Shown here: positions 12,218-25,899 of the stretch, piece after piece
How the letters are laid out: every line of letters starts with the position of its first letter
How positions within the stretch are numbered: position 1 is the stretch's first letter
DNA from: Asterella californica
Lineage: Eukaryota; Streptophyta; Marchantiopsida; Marchantiales; Aytoniaceae
DNA length: 64,000 bases
Direction: 5' to 3'
NCBI GenBank assembly: GCA_036924285.1
Contig: JAYKYS010000007.1
Span: 18,290,001-18,354,000, forward strand
Position numbers and translations under genes: made by a program
The notes under the pieces: model-generated
What the model saw: only the letters and a program-made list of their open reading frames with translations
What the model was told of the DNA's origin: nothing
Databases searched by the model: none

Positions 12218-15200
12218 ATGGATACTCGCATGGAGCGGACTGGAGCCGGTCCGCGGAAGGTGTGCATGAATGTCAAATGTGGTACAAGCAGTTCCAACAG
12301 CTGGAAACCTGGTTGGCATTTACGGTCAGGGCGCGCTTGTGAACTGTGTGAGCCATGCGGGTAAGAACGAATTGTTTCTTCAACTCTTTCTTTTCCACTT
12401 CCTCCTCTGTTTAGCTCTGAATTGATGAACGTCGTAGTTCTCCTGCACTAGTTCTCTGCCATCTGAAAATTCTACAGCTATCTCTGTTGTTCAGAGTGGG
12501 GGTGAATGCTTGGAATAGAGGGTCTGGAATGGATCTAAACCTACAACACAAGCCCGTTTTCTAAGTTACAGATGATTAGTGTGTTGTGAAGTCCAATTCT
12601 CTCAGCTGGTGGTCTCTCGAATTTACGGGCGTCTCAGCTGAACACACCTCTACTACCAGGTGGTAGTTACGGAACGGAGAAACCAAGACATGGTTGAAGT
12701 TTTCATACAAGATAACGTGAAGAAACCGTGAACCAAGTTAGTCATTGCGTTTCATGGTTCAAACTTCTTTCTGGTACTTACCTCTTAAAAGAACAGTTTT
12801 GAGGAAGATGATGGACACAACAGAATTCTCTGCTGCTTGCAAGTAATAACAAGCACTATCTTTCTTGTTATAAATCTCTCTGACACACGAGGCGCCAGAC
12901 GGAAGTTTCCACACCTCGTAACTCGAGATTAGACCAGAAACGTTAGTCTGGTTAGCTGGACTTGCCCATTCTTAAAAGCTGACTGGTGTTTTGACACGGA
13001 CACATTTGTTCCGCATACGCATCTCATACGAATCCTAAATCTCGGTCATTCTTTCCATCACGAGAGTATGTTGGATGGGCTCTAGGGTTTGTACTCTGCA
13101 GGGAGTGACTTTTGGTGCGACGTACTTTTGGTTCGAAGTCAAGTGCTTCTGTATGAATAGTTAGCTATTTTCAAAATTCGGCGGTTTATATATGTACATA
13201 CACCAGAAAGAGATATACAAGATAAAATGATTCACCACCGAATCCTTATCTGTTGTTTCATGTGTATCTTGTTGTTCCGGCAGGCTTCTGTCACATTGAG
13301 TGGTCTCAAGCAGTAGTGTAATTTCTCCAAATTTCTTGAGTATGTACGTCTTTGTGCGTCTTGGTCCTTCATTTGCGTCTTACGTTCATGCTTCTGTCCC
13401 ACCTCTGTTGTAGTAGTCAGAACTGACCATGTCTCAGGTCACTTTTTATGTTCGGGGAGTTTAACCTTTGATGATGTAGAGAAACAGAGAAGCATCTAGT
13501 TTACAGGATAAACTTATGCGGATAAACGCCACCGTTCCAGCAACAAGGGGACACATGATGTTCAGATCAACCTTGTACCTGATCATATTAATCTCCCGTC
13601 ATTTCTCCTATGTTTTGAACTAGGTGTAGCTTGTTGATGAGTGTAATGCGAACTATATGTGTAATCAACGTTAGAGTTGCAATTAGTGTATAGAATTGTT
13701 CGTAAGTATGCTGGAAGAAAAGTTTTGCTGGTATCTAGTCATTATTACAAGCGAACTTGACGGGCGAATGAGTTGGTGGGTTTATAAGTTTTTTCATGCT
13801 GTACTGTTGTGAACGGTTTGTGGATATTCGCTTCTGTTCTCACAGTACATCTCTCTCATTGGTTTGTGTCAAACGTTCTATGCCTAGTCGGTCGTTGGGT
13901 TTCATCCTGTCTTTAGTAAAGTAATCCTTTGACCCAAATCATTAAACGTGTTTTGAAAACACGTTCTTTTGGCAGGGTGGATCTGGGTGCTACCCACCTT
14001 TTTTACCCTTCATTCTTATGGAATTTTCATATGCTTTACGGATGGCATTGAAGTATTCGGTGCAAGTTCTTTGCCTGAGTTCATGGGCGTCAGAAAATTG
14101 CGTCTTACGTGCGTTTTGTAATGTCAGATTAGTGTTCGATCAAGGGCGTTTCTGCGAGACTTTCCACTCCGACGATGCAGGTTGGAGAACGTGCAATGCT
14201 TGCAAGAAGGTGGACCGTCGTCTAGCCTCCTGTTTTACATTTATGTTCGTACGCTGTTTGGTGGAGCTTTATGTTAGTTGAGCAAGTCTGAGTGTAGAGT
14301 CTCTCATGCCAAGTGGTCGGTGGCAAAGAACGATGCTATACTTTTCATGGCTTACCTAATTTCTGTTTTGGTCAACAGCATTATGATTGTCGTCTGCAAG
14401 TAATGCCCTGACATCGCAAGTATTTGTACTTTCGGCAGCGTGTGCATTGCGGTTGTATAGCTTCCTTATACTCATTTGTTCCCCTTGATGCTGGTGGGGT
14501 GGAGTGTATTTCATGCGCTACCAAAGCTGCGCCTGGAATGGTAAGTACAGTATTCTCATCTTTATTCCGCGAGCGAACAACCTAATAATAATATCGGTTT
14601 CGAATCGATTTCTGTGCCTTGGGGGTGTGATTTAGTAGAATGTAAAAGCGTTTTCAAGTCTTGCGAAAAGTGAAAGTAATACGTATGTTCCTCTTGCCTG
14701 CGTGGATCTGTGAACTGCTACCCGAGCCCAGAAATGACATTTTGCGCTACGAAATGAGAGATGGGGCCACAATTGTTTAAGGATTAAGGATCCAAGACAG
14801 GCGTCATGTCATATGTTTTGTGTAGGGTTCATGTAAGGTCGTGTTATACCGTAAGCGTTTGTATTCGTATGTCCTAAACTCACCTATTATTGTTCATGTG
14901 CTGAAGAACATGTCACGTATCTTATTTCTCGTAATGCTGTATCTCTACCTGGACCTGGACCACTATTGTGATGCTGTTGTCTGTCTTTCACTGATTAGTT
15001 TAAAACCATGGTTGACCTGTTTCTCGTTTTTGTTATTTTTCCATCCTCTTCTCTGCTCCTTTGGTCTTTCACCTGAATTTCAGAGACTTGTTTTTCTCCT
15101 ATTTTGGGTGGGCCCAAGATAGTGCCCCGGATTTGTTTTGGTTATTTACAGTGTAGATATTATATTTTTTCTTTATTCTAATATGTTCGCTGCTCTTTCC

Positions 15201-18200
15201 TGTCGGTTGCAGCCTCTAAAACATATCCAACACTTAGTCCCTCCCGCACCTCTGCCACAAAGGATGGTAGATCCCGTTGCTGTCAGGGCCTGGGGTGAAA
15301 CCTTTGGAGCTAGAGCAGCGAGGAACGTCGAAGTAGGGTCGACGTGGCAGCCTTATTCTTCTGCATGGTACCCTCCAAATACTGCGGGATTTCCAATAGT
15401 GAGGCATATCCCGGAACTCGAGCGACCCGTAGAAGGAAGTTCGGCAGAACCGACTCTTAAAGGGTTAGTAATAAGGAACGAAGACCTACACCCGGAGAAC
15501 AAGTTTGCTACTGCTAAGGATTCTTCAGCCTCTGCTGACCATCCCCGGGGTGATTCAACGGATGGAGAGCAGCATGCCGTGGAAAGTAGTCCTACATGTT
15601 TCTCTAGAGACCCTGGTGCTACTGGACCAGATACAGTACAAGGTGACTGTGATGGAGATTCACTGCGAGTTGGCGTTGCAACGCCAGTTGGGCTGGCTGG
15701 CATGCCAGTAAATCCTGGAAAGGTTGCTCCGGATGTAACTCGGGTCATCTCCGGAAAGAGTCTGTTTCCTACACAGGACCTTCTTAATGCAGGGCCTTCC
15801 ACAGGGTTGAGCATGTCAATTGGAACGTCGTCCGGGAAGGATGGTGCCGCTGAGGGTAGTCAACAAGGAGGTCCTATGGGACCAGTAGGTGGAATGGCCA
15901 CACCAGTTGGCGCTGGTTCGTCTGGTGTAAGTACGGAGTCGAGGGATCTTGTTTCGAAATTCACGGGTTTAAGTCCTTATCGGTCCCGACACAGACAACT
16001 TCTACCCAGACCATACCATTCCGGCACAGCTTCTCCCAGCTCCAACGCTGAAGTCAAAAGCAATGAAGCCGGATCTGTGCGAGTTGCGCGTCCACCTGGT
16101 CAAGGAAGGGGTCGCAACCAGTTGTTACCGCGGTACTGGCCACGCATAACTGACCAGGAGCTTCAGCAGATCACTTCTGGAGAGTATCCTGAAAAATGCA
16201 AGAACGTTTTCTAGAATTCTGTAGGAACTGAGGGGAAATATTCATGTCTACTAGGAGTGCGAGCGTGTTCATTCTCTATGGTGTTGTTGTCCTTCCTGTG
16301 TACTTTCATCGTTGACTTAACCAGTAATCAGTTCCAACGCAACTATTACACCGTTGTTTGAAAAGATGCTGAGTGCCAGTGATGCGGGTCGTATTGGTAG
16401 GCTCGTTCTCCCAAAAGCTTGCGCTGAGGTATGATTCAACCGGTAGTTAATGGTGCGACCTCCTTTCATTTGAAGCTGAGATGGCAGGAATCCAGGAGAT
16501 GTATTTACTAGTTTCAAGTTATTCTGGTATTAAAGTCAAATATACCTAGCTGCTATACTCATATACCAATATATTCTTAGCTGCTAAAGTTACTCATTGT
16601 GGATGACTGATTCCTGCCTGCGAACTTCAATTTGCTCGGTCTTTTCAGGCTTACTTTCCTGCAATTTCACAGCCGGAAGGGCTGCCAATGAAGATCCAAG
16701 ACATCACAGGCAAAGAGTGGGTCTTTCAGTTTCGTTTCTGGCCCAACAACAACAGTCGGATGTATGTCTTGGAGGGTGTGACACCCTGCATACAGTCAAT
16801 GCAGCTGCAAGCGGGCGATACCGGTAAACTGCCACTGTAATCGCTTTATTTGTCAGACGTGAATTCCGTTAATTATTATGGATTCAAGCACACTTTCTAT
16901 GACAACGGCTAGGAAGTAACAAGTCTTAGATGCCTTGCGTAATGAAGAAGGTTGACGCATCCTGTTATGAAAATGAGATGAGGAAATATCTGAAAGAAGT
17001 AGTTGGGATTAGTGTTACAGTTTTGACCCTATCATTAGACAGTCTGCGGTTTCCTAGCAAACTGAGATATAAGTATTTTAGCCTGGACAGGATGCTTTTT
17101 CACTTCCGACCTTACTATTTATTGTTTTGCTGGTGGTCCTGGTGCAGTCACTTTCAGTCGACTTGATCCAGAAGGCAAGCTCGTAATGGGTTATCGGCGA
17201 GCCCCAGCGTCTCTAACCTCACAGGTTGGATTCGAAAGCCATTATCCTTAGCACAGGACTTGTATCTGTCGTTTAGTTTATAGCGCACGTTGCAGCTAAC
17301 CGTGAACCCCATAAATCTTGGTGTTGAAAATAGTATGGCAAACTTATTATCGTCGGAGCTTTGAACTATCTTCATTCTTGCATTTCTGATTAACATTCTG
17401 CGATGAAAGAGAGAAGAAAACAAGTCCATAAGTGAGGAAGACTATTGATTCTTGTTAGCTTTGGCTTACATATTTCATATGTGAGAATCACATCCCGAGG
17501 GGTTCTGTGCTTTGTGTCTTCTGTTGTCTGCTTTCCTTCGTTTTGAAAGCATTCATGCCTTGATTTTACTCAAGTATGCCTTTCCAAGCCTTGTTAGTCC
17601 CTTGTTTCCGTAGGCGGTTACTGGGTGAGTAGAATTTTGATGGTAGGAAGAGCTGGCTTGTGTGCTTCAGGATCCTAAGACGGCCACGAGGGGCACCTCA
17701 GCTAATGTGTCTAAGGGTTTAAGTTGTGGAAGTATTGACGGCCTTTATGGCAGTACTGGAGCATCGTTGCTTGCTGTCAGTGCAAGTGCAGAAGCACGAA
17801 ATAAGTCAGGCCAGAGCGATGTGTCAGACTCAGGGTATGGATGGTCTAAAGCTGAGAAAGCTATGGGAAAGGAAGGCTCAATGCTGGAGGCCTTGTCGCA
17901 GGTGGATAGAAAGCAGCGGGGGCGTCCTCTTGGTGGGAAGAGTAAGAGATTTCGTTTAGAAAATGAAGACTCTTTAGAATTGAAGAACAGTTGGGAAGAA
18001 GCTCAGGAATTACTGAGGCCACCACCTTCTGTTGTGCCAAGTATTGTGACGATTGAAGGTCATGAGTTTGAAGAATACGAGGTAGACATATCTTTCTTGT
18101 CCTCGCACAATCTCGTTACTTGTGTTTACACTTCCGGTTTTCCGGTTGGACTTCTCTACAATTCGCCTAGAAGATCAACCGGTTATGATCGTCACCGATT

Positions 18201-20887
18201 CTAATAAAACCCAGAAAAGGTTACTTGATTACCAGTGAAGTTGTAAATGGAAACTGAAACGCTATCTCTGGATGTAGGAACCTCCGATTTTCACCAAGCG
18301 GACAATTTTCACCTCAAGACAGTCTGGGTAAACATCTGCCCGCACATTTAACATCAACGTAGTAATTTATGCAAGTTCTCTCGATGTTGATCTGTTGCCT
18401 GGATGGTGTGTATATTACACAATTTCGATACATAGGCTTGCACTCCATCTAGTCTAGGTCATGTATGTTGTTCTTATTCTCCCATTATAGAGGACCCTGC
18501 TTTTTGGGAGTATGCTGTTTGCTACACACTCTGTCCTATGGTTATACATTTTATCGCAGTTGACCATACATTAATTATCTGAGTCTTGGCTATTACTTCT
18601 CTGGCTTGATAGCACCGTCCAGCCAGGGCGCGAGGTCTATAGTGGAAAGGCTACGGCATGCAGTTCTTAATGAGTACATATTCTCTTGGATCTATTGTCA
18701 TGGGATACCATTAAGTGTATGTGGGTAGTTCTTGCATCCGCTGCCATCCACATACAGGAAAATATACCGATTCTTGTTGATTGAGGATAGTGAGGGTACT
18801 TCTTGCAAGTGATGCAGGGAACAGGATCAGTGGGCCCAGTGTGATGAGTGTGGTAGCTGGAGAAGAGTCCCACCTGACGTCTTAGTAACAGCGAGATGGA
18901 CTTGTAGTGACAACACTTGGGATCACAAGAGGTTTGTTTGCGGTCTTTGCTCTCTGTTGTTTGTGCGCCTTCTGATTGTCGTTTATACGTAACGTCTTAC
19001 ATCATTTTCATTCTCAAAGTAGGTTTAGCTTGAACTCACTCGAAGATTATTTTCAACAGGGCCTCGTGCAGTGCACCCCAGGAGCTGAGCAATGATGATG
19101 TTGATCACCTTCTGGGGCTTATTCCGGGGGAAGGCAGGTTTCGGAAATTGTACCGCCTCTTTTATAATTATTTTGTCTTTCGAGCATTTATTTTCCTTGT
19201 AGCTTGAAGATTTGCGGAGCTTGTAGGAACTTGTAGAAACTTGTGTTCTCTTGATTGAGGATGTTTAGCGATGCTTTGACTTGACCCGGTCTTCTCCTGC
19301 TTCTTTTCTCTTTCTTCTTCTTATTAGTGCTCTTAGGAACGCATATCTGAGTTCCAAATACTTATCTTGTGTTTTAGTAAGAAGGTCACATTCCGCGGTT
19401 GGTCAGATTCTGTCTAGTATTGGCACGTTACGACCTTCATAGAGCTCTCCATCTGTACTGTATTCTTTCTGGTTTCTATGTGTCGGAGCCAGAGTGCCGT
19501 CGTAAGTCATCGCCGGACAGCAGTAGTGAACAATCCGGTGTTGATTTCCCTGTACTTGCCCTGTCAGCGGAATCGTTATGACTGGAACGCGGATTTTGTT
19601 CAGGCTATCAGAATTGAGGCAGCGATACACTCATCGCGCAATGTGAAGTTGTGTACTTCAAGATATTTTCATTTCGTGAATCTTTGTAAATTTTTAGTAG
19701 CTTTCCTCTCACAGTTTGTGAACGATTTTGTCACACTGGGCGATCCTGACCTTCAGCTGTCAGAGGGTTTATCGTCATGAAATTGGTTTCTCTCGGAACT
19801 AGTTCCAGTGGAATTTGGTTGTTCTTAGCTACAGTTCTCTCTGTTTTCTTTTTATTCGGTGGGCCCATTCTCTATGGTAGAGATTGTCCTGATGTTCTTA
19901 GTCCTCTGTTTGTCTGAGTAGCTAATTTGTTTCGGTGCGTCCATTGTTTGGCACGCATTGTTGTGTACAGAGTTTTCGATTGCAGAAAAGAACGATTCTA
20001 AAGGTGGGCCTTTGGTGGAAACTTCAGCTGGTTTGGATGCGCTGGCTATTGCAGCAGCTCTGGGAGAAACTGCAAGAGTTTCAACTTCACCATCTTCTCC
20101 TGCACGAACTACCAAGCATCCCCGGCATAGGCCTGGCTGTACTTGTATTGTTTGTATTCAGCCGCCAAGTGGAAAAGGTCCCAAACACAAACAAAACTGC
20201 CTCTGCAATGTGTGTGTGACAGTGAAAAGACGGTTCAAAACATTAATGCTGCGCCGCAAGAAGAGGATTTCTGAGCGTGAAGCTGAAGGTTACATTAGGA
20301 GGAAACGGAAGGATGAGGTAGAGGTCAGCAGCAGTTCGAAATTGGTCACTGATGCTGGTTCTTTAGCGGACGGTGGCTCTAGGCATGAAAGTTCGGGAGG
20401 TGGGACAGTTGTTGAGGGACCAAGAAGAGATGATGGCCTGACTGCAGATATTAGCAACAGTTCTGGCTTAACAGCATTTGGGTTATCCTTTCCGAGCACG
20501 AACCCAGGGGATGATGCCCTGGTGAGCAAAGGACAGATTGATCTTAACAGCCAGCCTGAGCGGGAGGAAGAACCTACAAAACTTTCCGGTAGAATAAGCA
20601 TGAAACAGCTCCTGCAGGATGCAAGTCTACCTCTTGATACATATTTGAAGCAGCAAGGGATGACCAGTCTTTTTGGCAGTCAGGCAGCAGAGACTTCAGG
20701 TGCAGTAGGACATTGTGGAGGCAATAGTGAGAAGAAGAGTGATGAGCAGAGTAGCAGCCAGTGTCAAGACCACTCGAATGAAGAAGCTTCTCAGACTTCC
20801 GCCAGGGCTCAAGGAGACAGTTCTGGTATTCCTAATCAGGCAGGTGCTCATACCCGAGTTCAGACCGAATATGCACTCTGCTGTTAG
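12218..20887 (+). CDS. VAL: VAL/HSI2-type B3-domain transcriptional repressor
   Basis: Nuclear repressor that, in plants, recruits Polycomb and deacetylase complexes to RY elements of embryonic genes (family knowledge). Thirteen exons: 12218-12360, 14128-14209, 14439-14540, 15213-16183, 16332-16428, 16649-16823, 17148-17224, 17671-18081, 18278-18327, 18818-18931, 19060-19133, 19493-19537, 19971-20887; sum 3,258 nt, 1,085 aa. Domains seen: PHD-like Cys-rich N-terminus ([24 protein letters not shown]; residues 16-105), a long Gly/Ser/Pro linker ending [17 protein letters not shown]3 domain (about 433-550, with [19 protein letters not shown] and [17 protein letters not shown]), [20 protein letters not shown] zinc finger (about 708-765, [14 protein letters not shown]), CTCIVC/CLCNVC cysteine cluster (837-862), basic stretch, and an EAR motif IDLNSQP (970-976). 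Intron 11 is best read as GC-AG; intron 2 has a weak GTGGAC donor. The exon 10-13 junctions are the least certain part. Confidence 0.9.
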
Positions 20888-21290
20888 CAAACCCACGATT
20901 GCCTTTTGTATCCTGCAAGCTCAATGAAGTACAGACCATGTCTTCCGGGGTTATGGTGTCGAGCATGGATGTGTTAAATCTTGCGATATGAGGCTAAGGT
21001 ACCAATTCACGTGCAGGTCTCCAATCAGATATCATGAATATTCTCGTGGCTCCTTACATTCCAGTACGTCTAAAGAAGAACCCTTGTTAGCCGAGCTTGG
21101 TGTTGTAGCAACGAGAAACGATTGGCTCGGATGCTGGAAGAGGTCGGCAGATCTTCGGTGGCTGTCATCAGGCTTATGGATCAGTTGCCAAGGTTCCATC
21201 TAGCACCTCGCTTTTATTATAGAAGTAATGCTAGTTTCGTTGTTTTGGTCTGTTAATAAATGAATGAGTCAGTCAATCAATCTTGGTGTT
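20888..21290 (+). other. Probable 3' UTR of the VAL-type gene
   Basis: Non-coding sequence follows the TAG at 20,885-20,887. An AATAAA hexamer lies at about 21,255 in TTAATAAATGAATGAG and would be a reasonable poly(A) signal. The exact end is not visible. Confidence 0.4.
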
Positions 21291-24200
21291 GCCTTAGTCT
21301 TGATAGGTCGATTGTCTAAGCAGAAGTTTGTTTGGCGTGAATGAATTGTTGAGTGAATGCTGGCGGGAGACTATGGTTATGGCAGCAGTCTTGTTGGTTA
21401 ACTATTGCCGGTTGTTAGTTATAAATGTATCATTTGTTGAAGTTCCATGCAACCATATTATAAGACAGACACTCGTTTGATGCATGTGTTGTCATCTTAT
21501 GCTGGTTTTGAGTCAGACATACTACTTGAACTGCACATCGCTACTCACTACTGGTCAGATGTTGGTCCGACGAGAGTAAAGAAAGTGTGTATGCTGTTGC
21601 GTTAAGCGTAAGTGTAAAGAGAGAAGGCTACTTGAGCTGTTTTGCTACGTAATGCTCTGTTAGGATTTTCAGGTGTTTCGGGGTATTTGTATTTTTGGGT
21701 ATTTTGAAGCGGCTAACTATTGGGAAAACAGTCGAACCGGAGGTTTTACAGCTCGTACGGTTTTCGTAAGCCCTTATGGCCCGGATTTGGTCGTTTGGGG
21801 TGCATATTCAGACAGTTCTAATTTGAAAAATAATTTATTTCATCTTAGATACAGCCTGTTCCTAACAGTTTGTTATGTTGGTCTGGTCTACATGGATCAC
21901 TGTGCAGACCTGTGGACTGATCAGAGAGTCCTGGCTCTGCCTTTGGCTACGTGCCCTAAATTTTCAGACCGATTTGAGAAGTGTAATAAACGGACTGGTT
22001 GGGGGATTCCCGATTGGGATAAAGAAGAGAGACACTGCAAGTAGTTGGCAAGCATGAAAAACTAATTACTTGTAGCCAACTGAGCAGTGATGTAGTCCTA
22101 CGTGGTGATGTTACCGCTCTTTAACACCGGAGTTAACGATCTGTGCAAAGCAATGCTGACTCTACGCTGACAGTTGAATGTGAACCTGCTAATGGTCACT
22201 GCTTCATTCTGCGGTTTCAGGCAGTGGTGGGGCCGTGGGATAAGAAAGTTGCATATAATGCACGATATATATGGGTACTTTTGGGGTTGAAGTCTGATTG
22301 CAGACGGGGTAGATTGTATAAATAGTATAAGCGTATACTTTGAAGGCCGTCCAAGTATAAGAGGCTCACTTCTCTATGCCTCAGGTTTGCAGGCGCTGCG
22401 GAACATGCATCACCTTTGGTGAGAAGAGAATCTCAGGGGGCACACCAGCAGAGTTCTGAATAAGTGCTCTCGACTCCCTTCCGACTATCACCTAGACGTC
22501 CATGAAGGAGGAAGGGGTTGATGGTGAGCAGCTCCCGGCTGTTTACAGAATCTTGTATGAAAGGTTTTGCCTTGTGGGTTTTCTCCTTCGAGGATGTCTA
22601 GCTTTCATCTTGGTCTTCGGGAGAGCTGTAATGAATGTATTTGTATGTGGGTTACTCACTTGTTCCCCTCACAATTCGATTAGCGTTGTGGTTGCAGAAG
22701 ATGGAAATACAAGTGTCAGTGTTTACGGAGAGGGTAAGCCTCATGTATTACATTAATCGACGTAGGAGTTCTAAGTTGTGATTCGTGTAATTAATTTTGT
22801 AGAGTAGACTGGTCATGACTATCAAGCCTGCTACCTAATTTTTTCAGTATATTATCACTCATTCTTGAAGAGCCTCTTGAAGCTCTTCCACCGTAACTTC
22901 ATCAGCTCGGCGCTCCACCTTTTCTGTGTGTGTTATAACTTCCATGATTGGAGATGTTTTTCCAAAGATACCTTTCACGGTCAGTGTGAGAATGTGGCTC
23001 AGTTGTCTAGGGTGTGCGTGTTTCCCGTCTCAGTTTCAGTTCATGGTACTTCATCTCCTTTAAAGATTACGTTAACGTAGTCTTTAAAGGACGGCAGAGC
23101 ATGCAGAGATCTCCACTGTGAGAATGAATGAGTTCATTTTTACATGGCTTGAAAATTTTCAGGCAAACCAAGAGTCTCAGACCTTTATTATTTCTGAAGC
23201 TAGTTTGGCGGAAGCAAAACTGTCCTACTATAACACACTAATTGTGTTGGGGTGATGCTTGGCGTTGGTGACCGTTCCACAGAATATCGAGTGCTATTAG
23301 ATATGCTTGTTTCAGTGGATGAAGCGCCAGCGACAACAATTAAACTAGATAATGAATAGGAGGATGGTATGGAAGTACCACTTAGTCTGAGAAAATTAAG
23401 TTCTACTGTGTGTGTGGGCGTTTTTATACTTTTGCTGGCTAATTTTCTCGTTGAGATCCCTGTAAGAGAAAAGTGATGGTGGAAGGTGCGTCAAGACATT
23501 TTGTTAATACCTGTAATTATTAGTTGGCGGTTGTAGTCGTTGTAGGAAAAACATTAGTAGTAGCGTATAATTAGTCCCGACACTTTGTAGCAACAGCAAG
23601 TACTGTAAGCAAAAGCGTGTCTTACAACACGTCGTGTATATTTGCTACTCTTACATTCGTTCCAGGAGCTGCCCGACTGGTTACTCTGGTCTCCTTCAGA
23701 ACCCTTCAGGAGTACACGAGTACTGAAAGACAAGTTCGAGAACACCACACTGCAAATTCTTGGAACCCGCGAAATCCGCATGGTCTCTTAAGCATTTCAT
23801 AATTCTTGAGGGCGATACGTTGCAGGTGATTTCACATTTCGAGATTCCTGCCGACTCCCTCTGTACGAGATGTTTAGTGATGAGATGGAAAGCGTCTACA
23901 ACTTCCGAAGCTTCCACTACTCCTGCTAACGGCAGAGGAAGATACGTATAAGAATTATGGGTAACTGATAAAAGATTTATATTTATTTAATTATAATGTT
24001 TAGAAAATTTAATACAAATACGTTTATCACTATCTTGTAAGAACAAACACTTAATAATGCCTACAATTCTCTCTGGATTATTAGCTCTTTTAGATATATT
24101 TTGCATATGAACAAACGTAGTAAATATGTGGAGATCTCCATGTAAGTAATTTTCACTCTTTGGAATAAATTCTATGGGGTTTGGCTATAAAAGAAGGAGC

Positions 24201-24430
24201 CACATGTAAATATTTTTGTCATTGTTTTATAAATAATTCTATAGTATAAAACAAGTGAGCTACCGCTTGCAGTAGAACTAGTGAGCGTTTTGAGCTAAAC
24301 TTTTGCTTTTGTCTTTTCTGGGTTTCACATCGACTATCCGTCCTCCTTTGGGCTTAAATATCTGATTATGTGACAAGATAGACTACGCAACACAAATAAA
24401 TCCTCTTTCTTTTCGGTTTTCACGATCCAC
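21291..24430. other. Intergenic region without a recognisable gene
   Basis: Several frames of 60-120 codons occur (for example 21,673-22,044 and 23,760-23,951 on +), none with recognisable domains. Around 23,600-23,950 the base composition looks more coding-like, perhaps a decayed element. A 34-bp near-perfect palindrome at 23,057-23,090 is listed separately. Confidence 0.4.
23057..23090. repeat. 34-bp near-perfect palindrome
   Basis: Arms CCTTTAAAGATTACGTT and AACGTAGTCTTTAAAGG are complementary except at one position, with no loop. Its outer TTTAAAGG recurs beside the inverted repeat at 28,036-28,070. Confidence 0.75.
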
Positions 24431-24436
24431 TTATAC

Positions 24437-24508
24437 CTATGCTAAGGAATAGCAACAAAAGTTACTTGTAACATATGCTAAGGCATAGCAACAAAAGGTA
24501 CTTGTAAC
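24437..24508 (+). repeat. Direct tandem duplication of about 36 bp
   Basis: Two head-to-tail copies of TATGCTAAGGNATAGCAACA followed by AAAGNTACTTGTAACA. The unit contains the small inverted repeat GCTAAGG/CATAGC. About 35 bp further on, TAAGTACTTTTCTCTTAG plus TATCGCTTGTGAAT (about 24,543-24,573) is nearly repeated at about 29,796-29,826. Confidence 0.65.
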
Positions 24509-24779
24509 AGTTTACAGAAGTTTTCATTACTAGTTTCTACTCATAAGTACTTTTCTCTTAGTATCGCTTGTGAATATCATGTCCCACGGCGTTGTACATG
24601 TATAGTTTGAGTGGGGACTGTTTTAATATTAGCGTATTTCGAACAGAATGTACTTATTTGTCATTTTAGATTTTGCGTTATTCGGTGTGCTCTCTGTGGA
24701 CGAATTAGGACACCTGGAAAACAAAATAATGCAGTCAATGAATGAGATGTGGTCGGCGTGATCGTGATACAGATTATTT

Positions 24780-25899
<1,120 letters not shown>

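Noticed and set aside
15353..15814. 153-codon minus-strand frame
   Set aside because: Antisense shadow of VAL exon 4.
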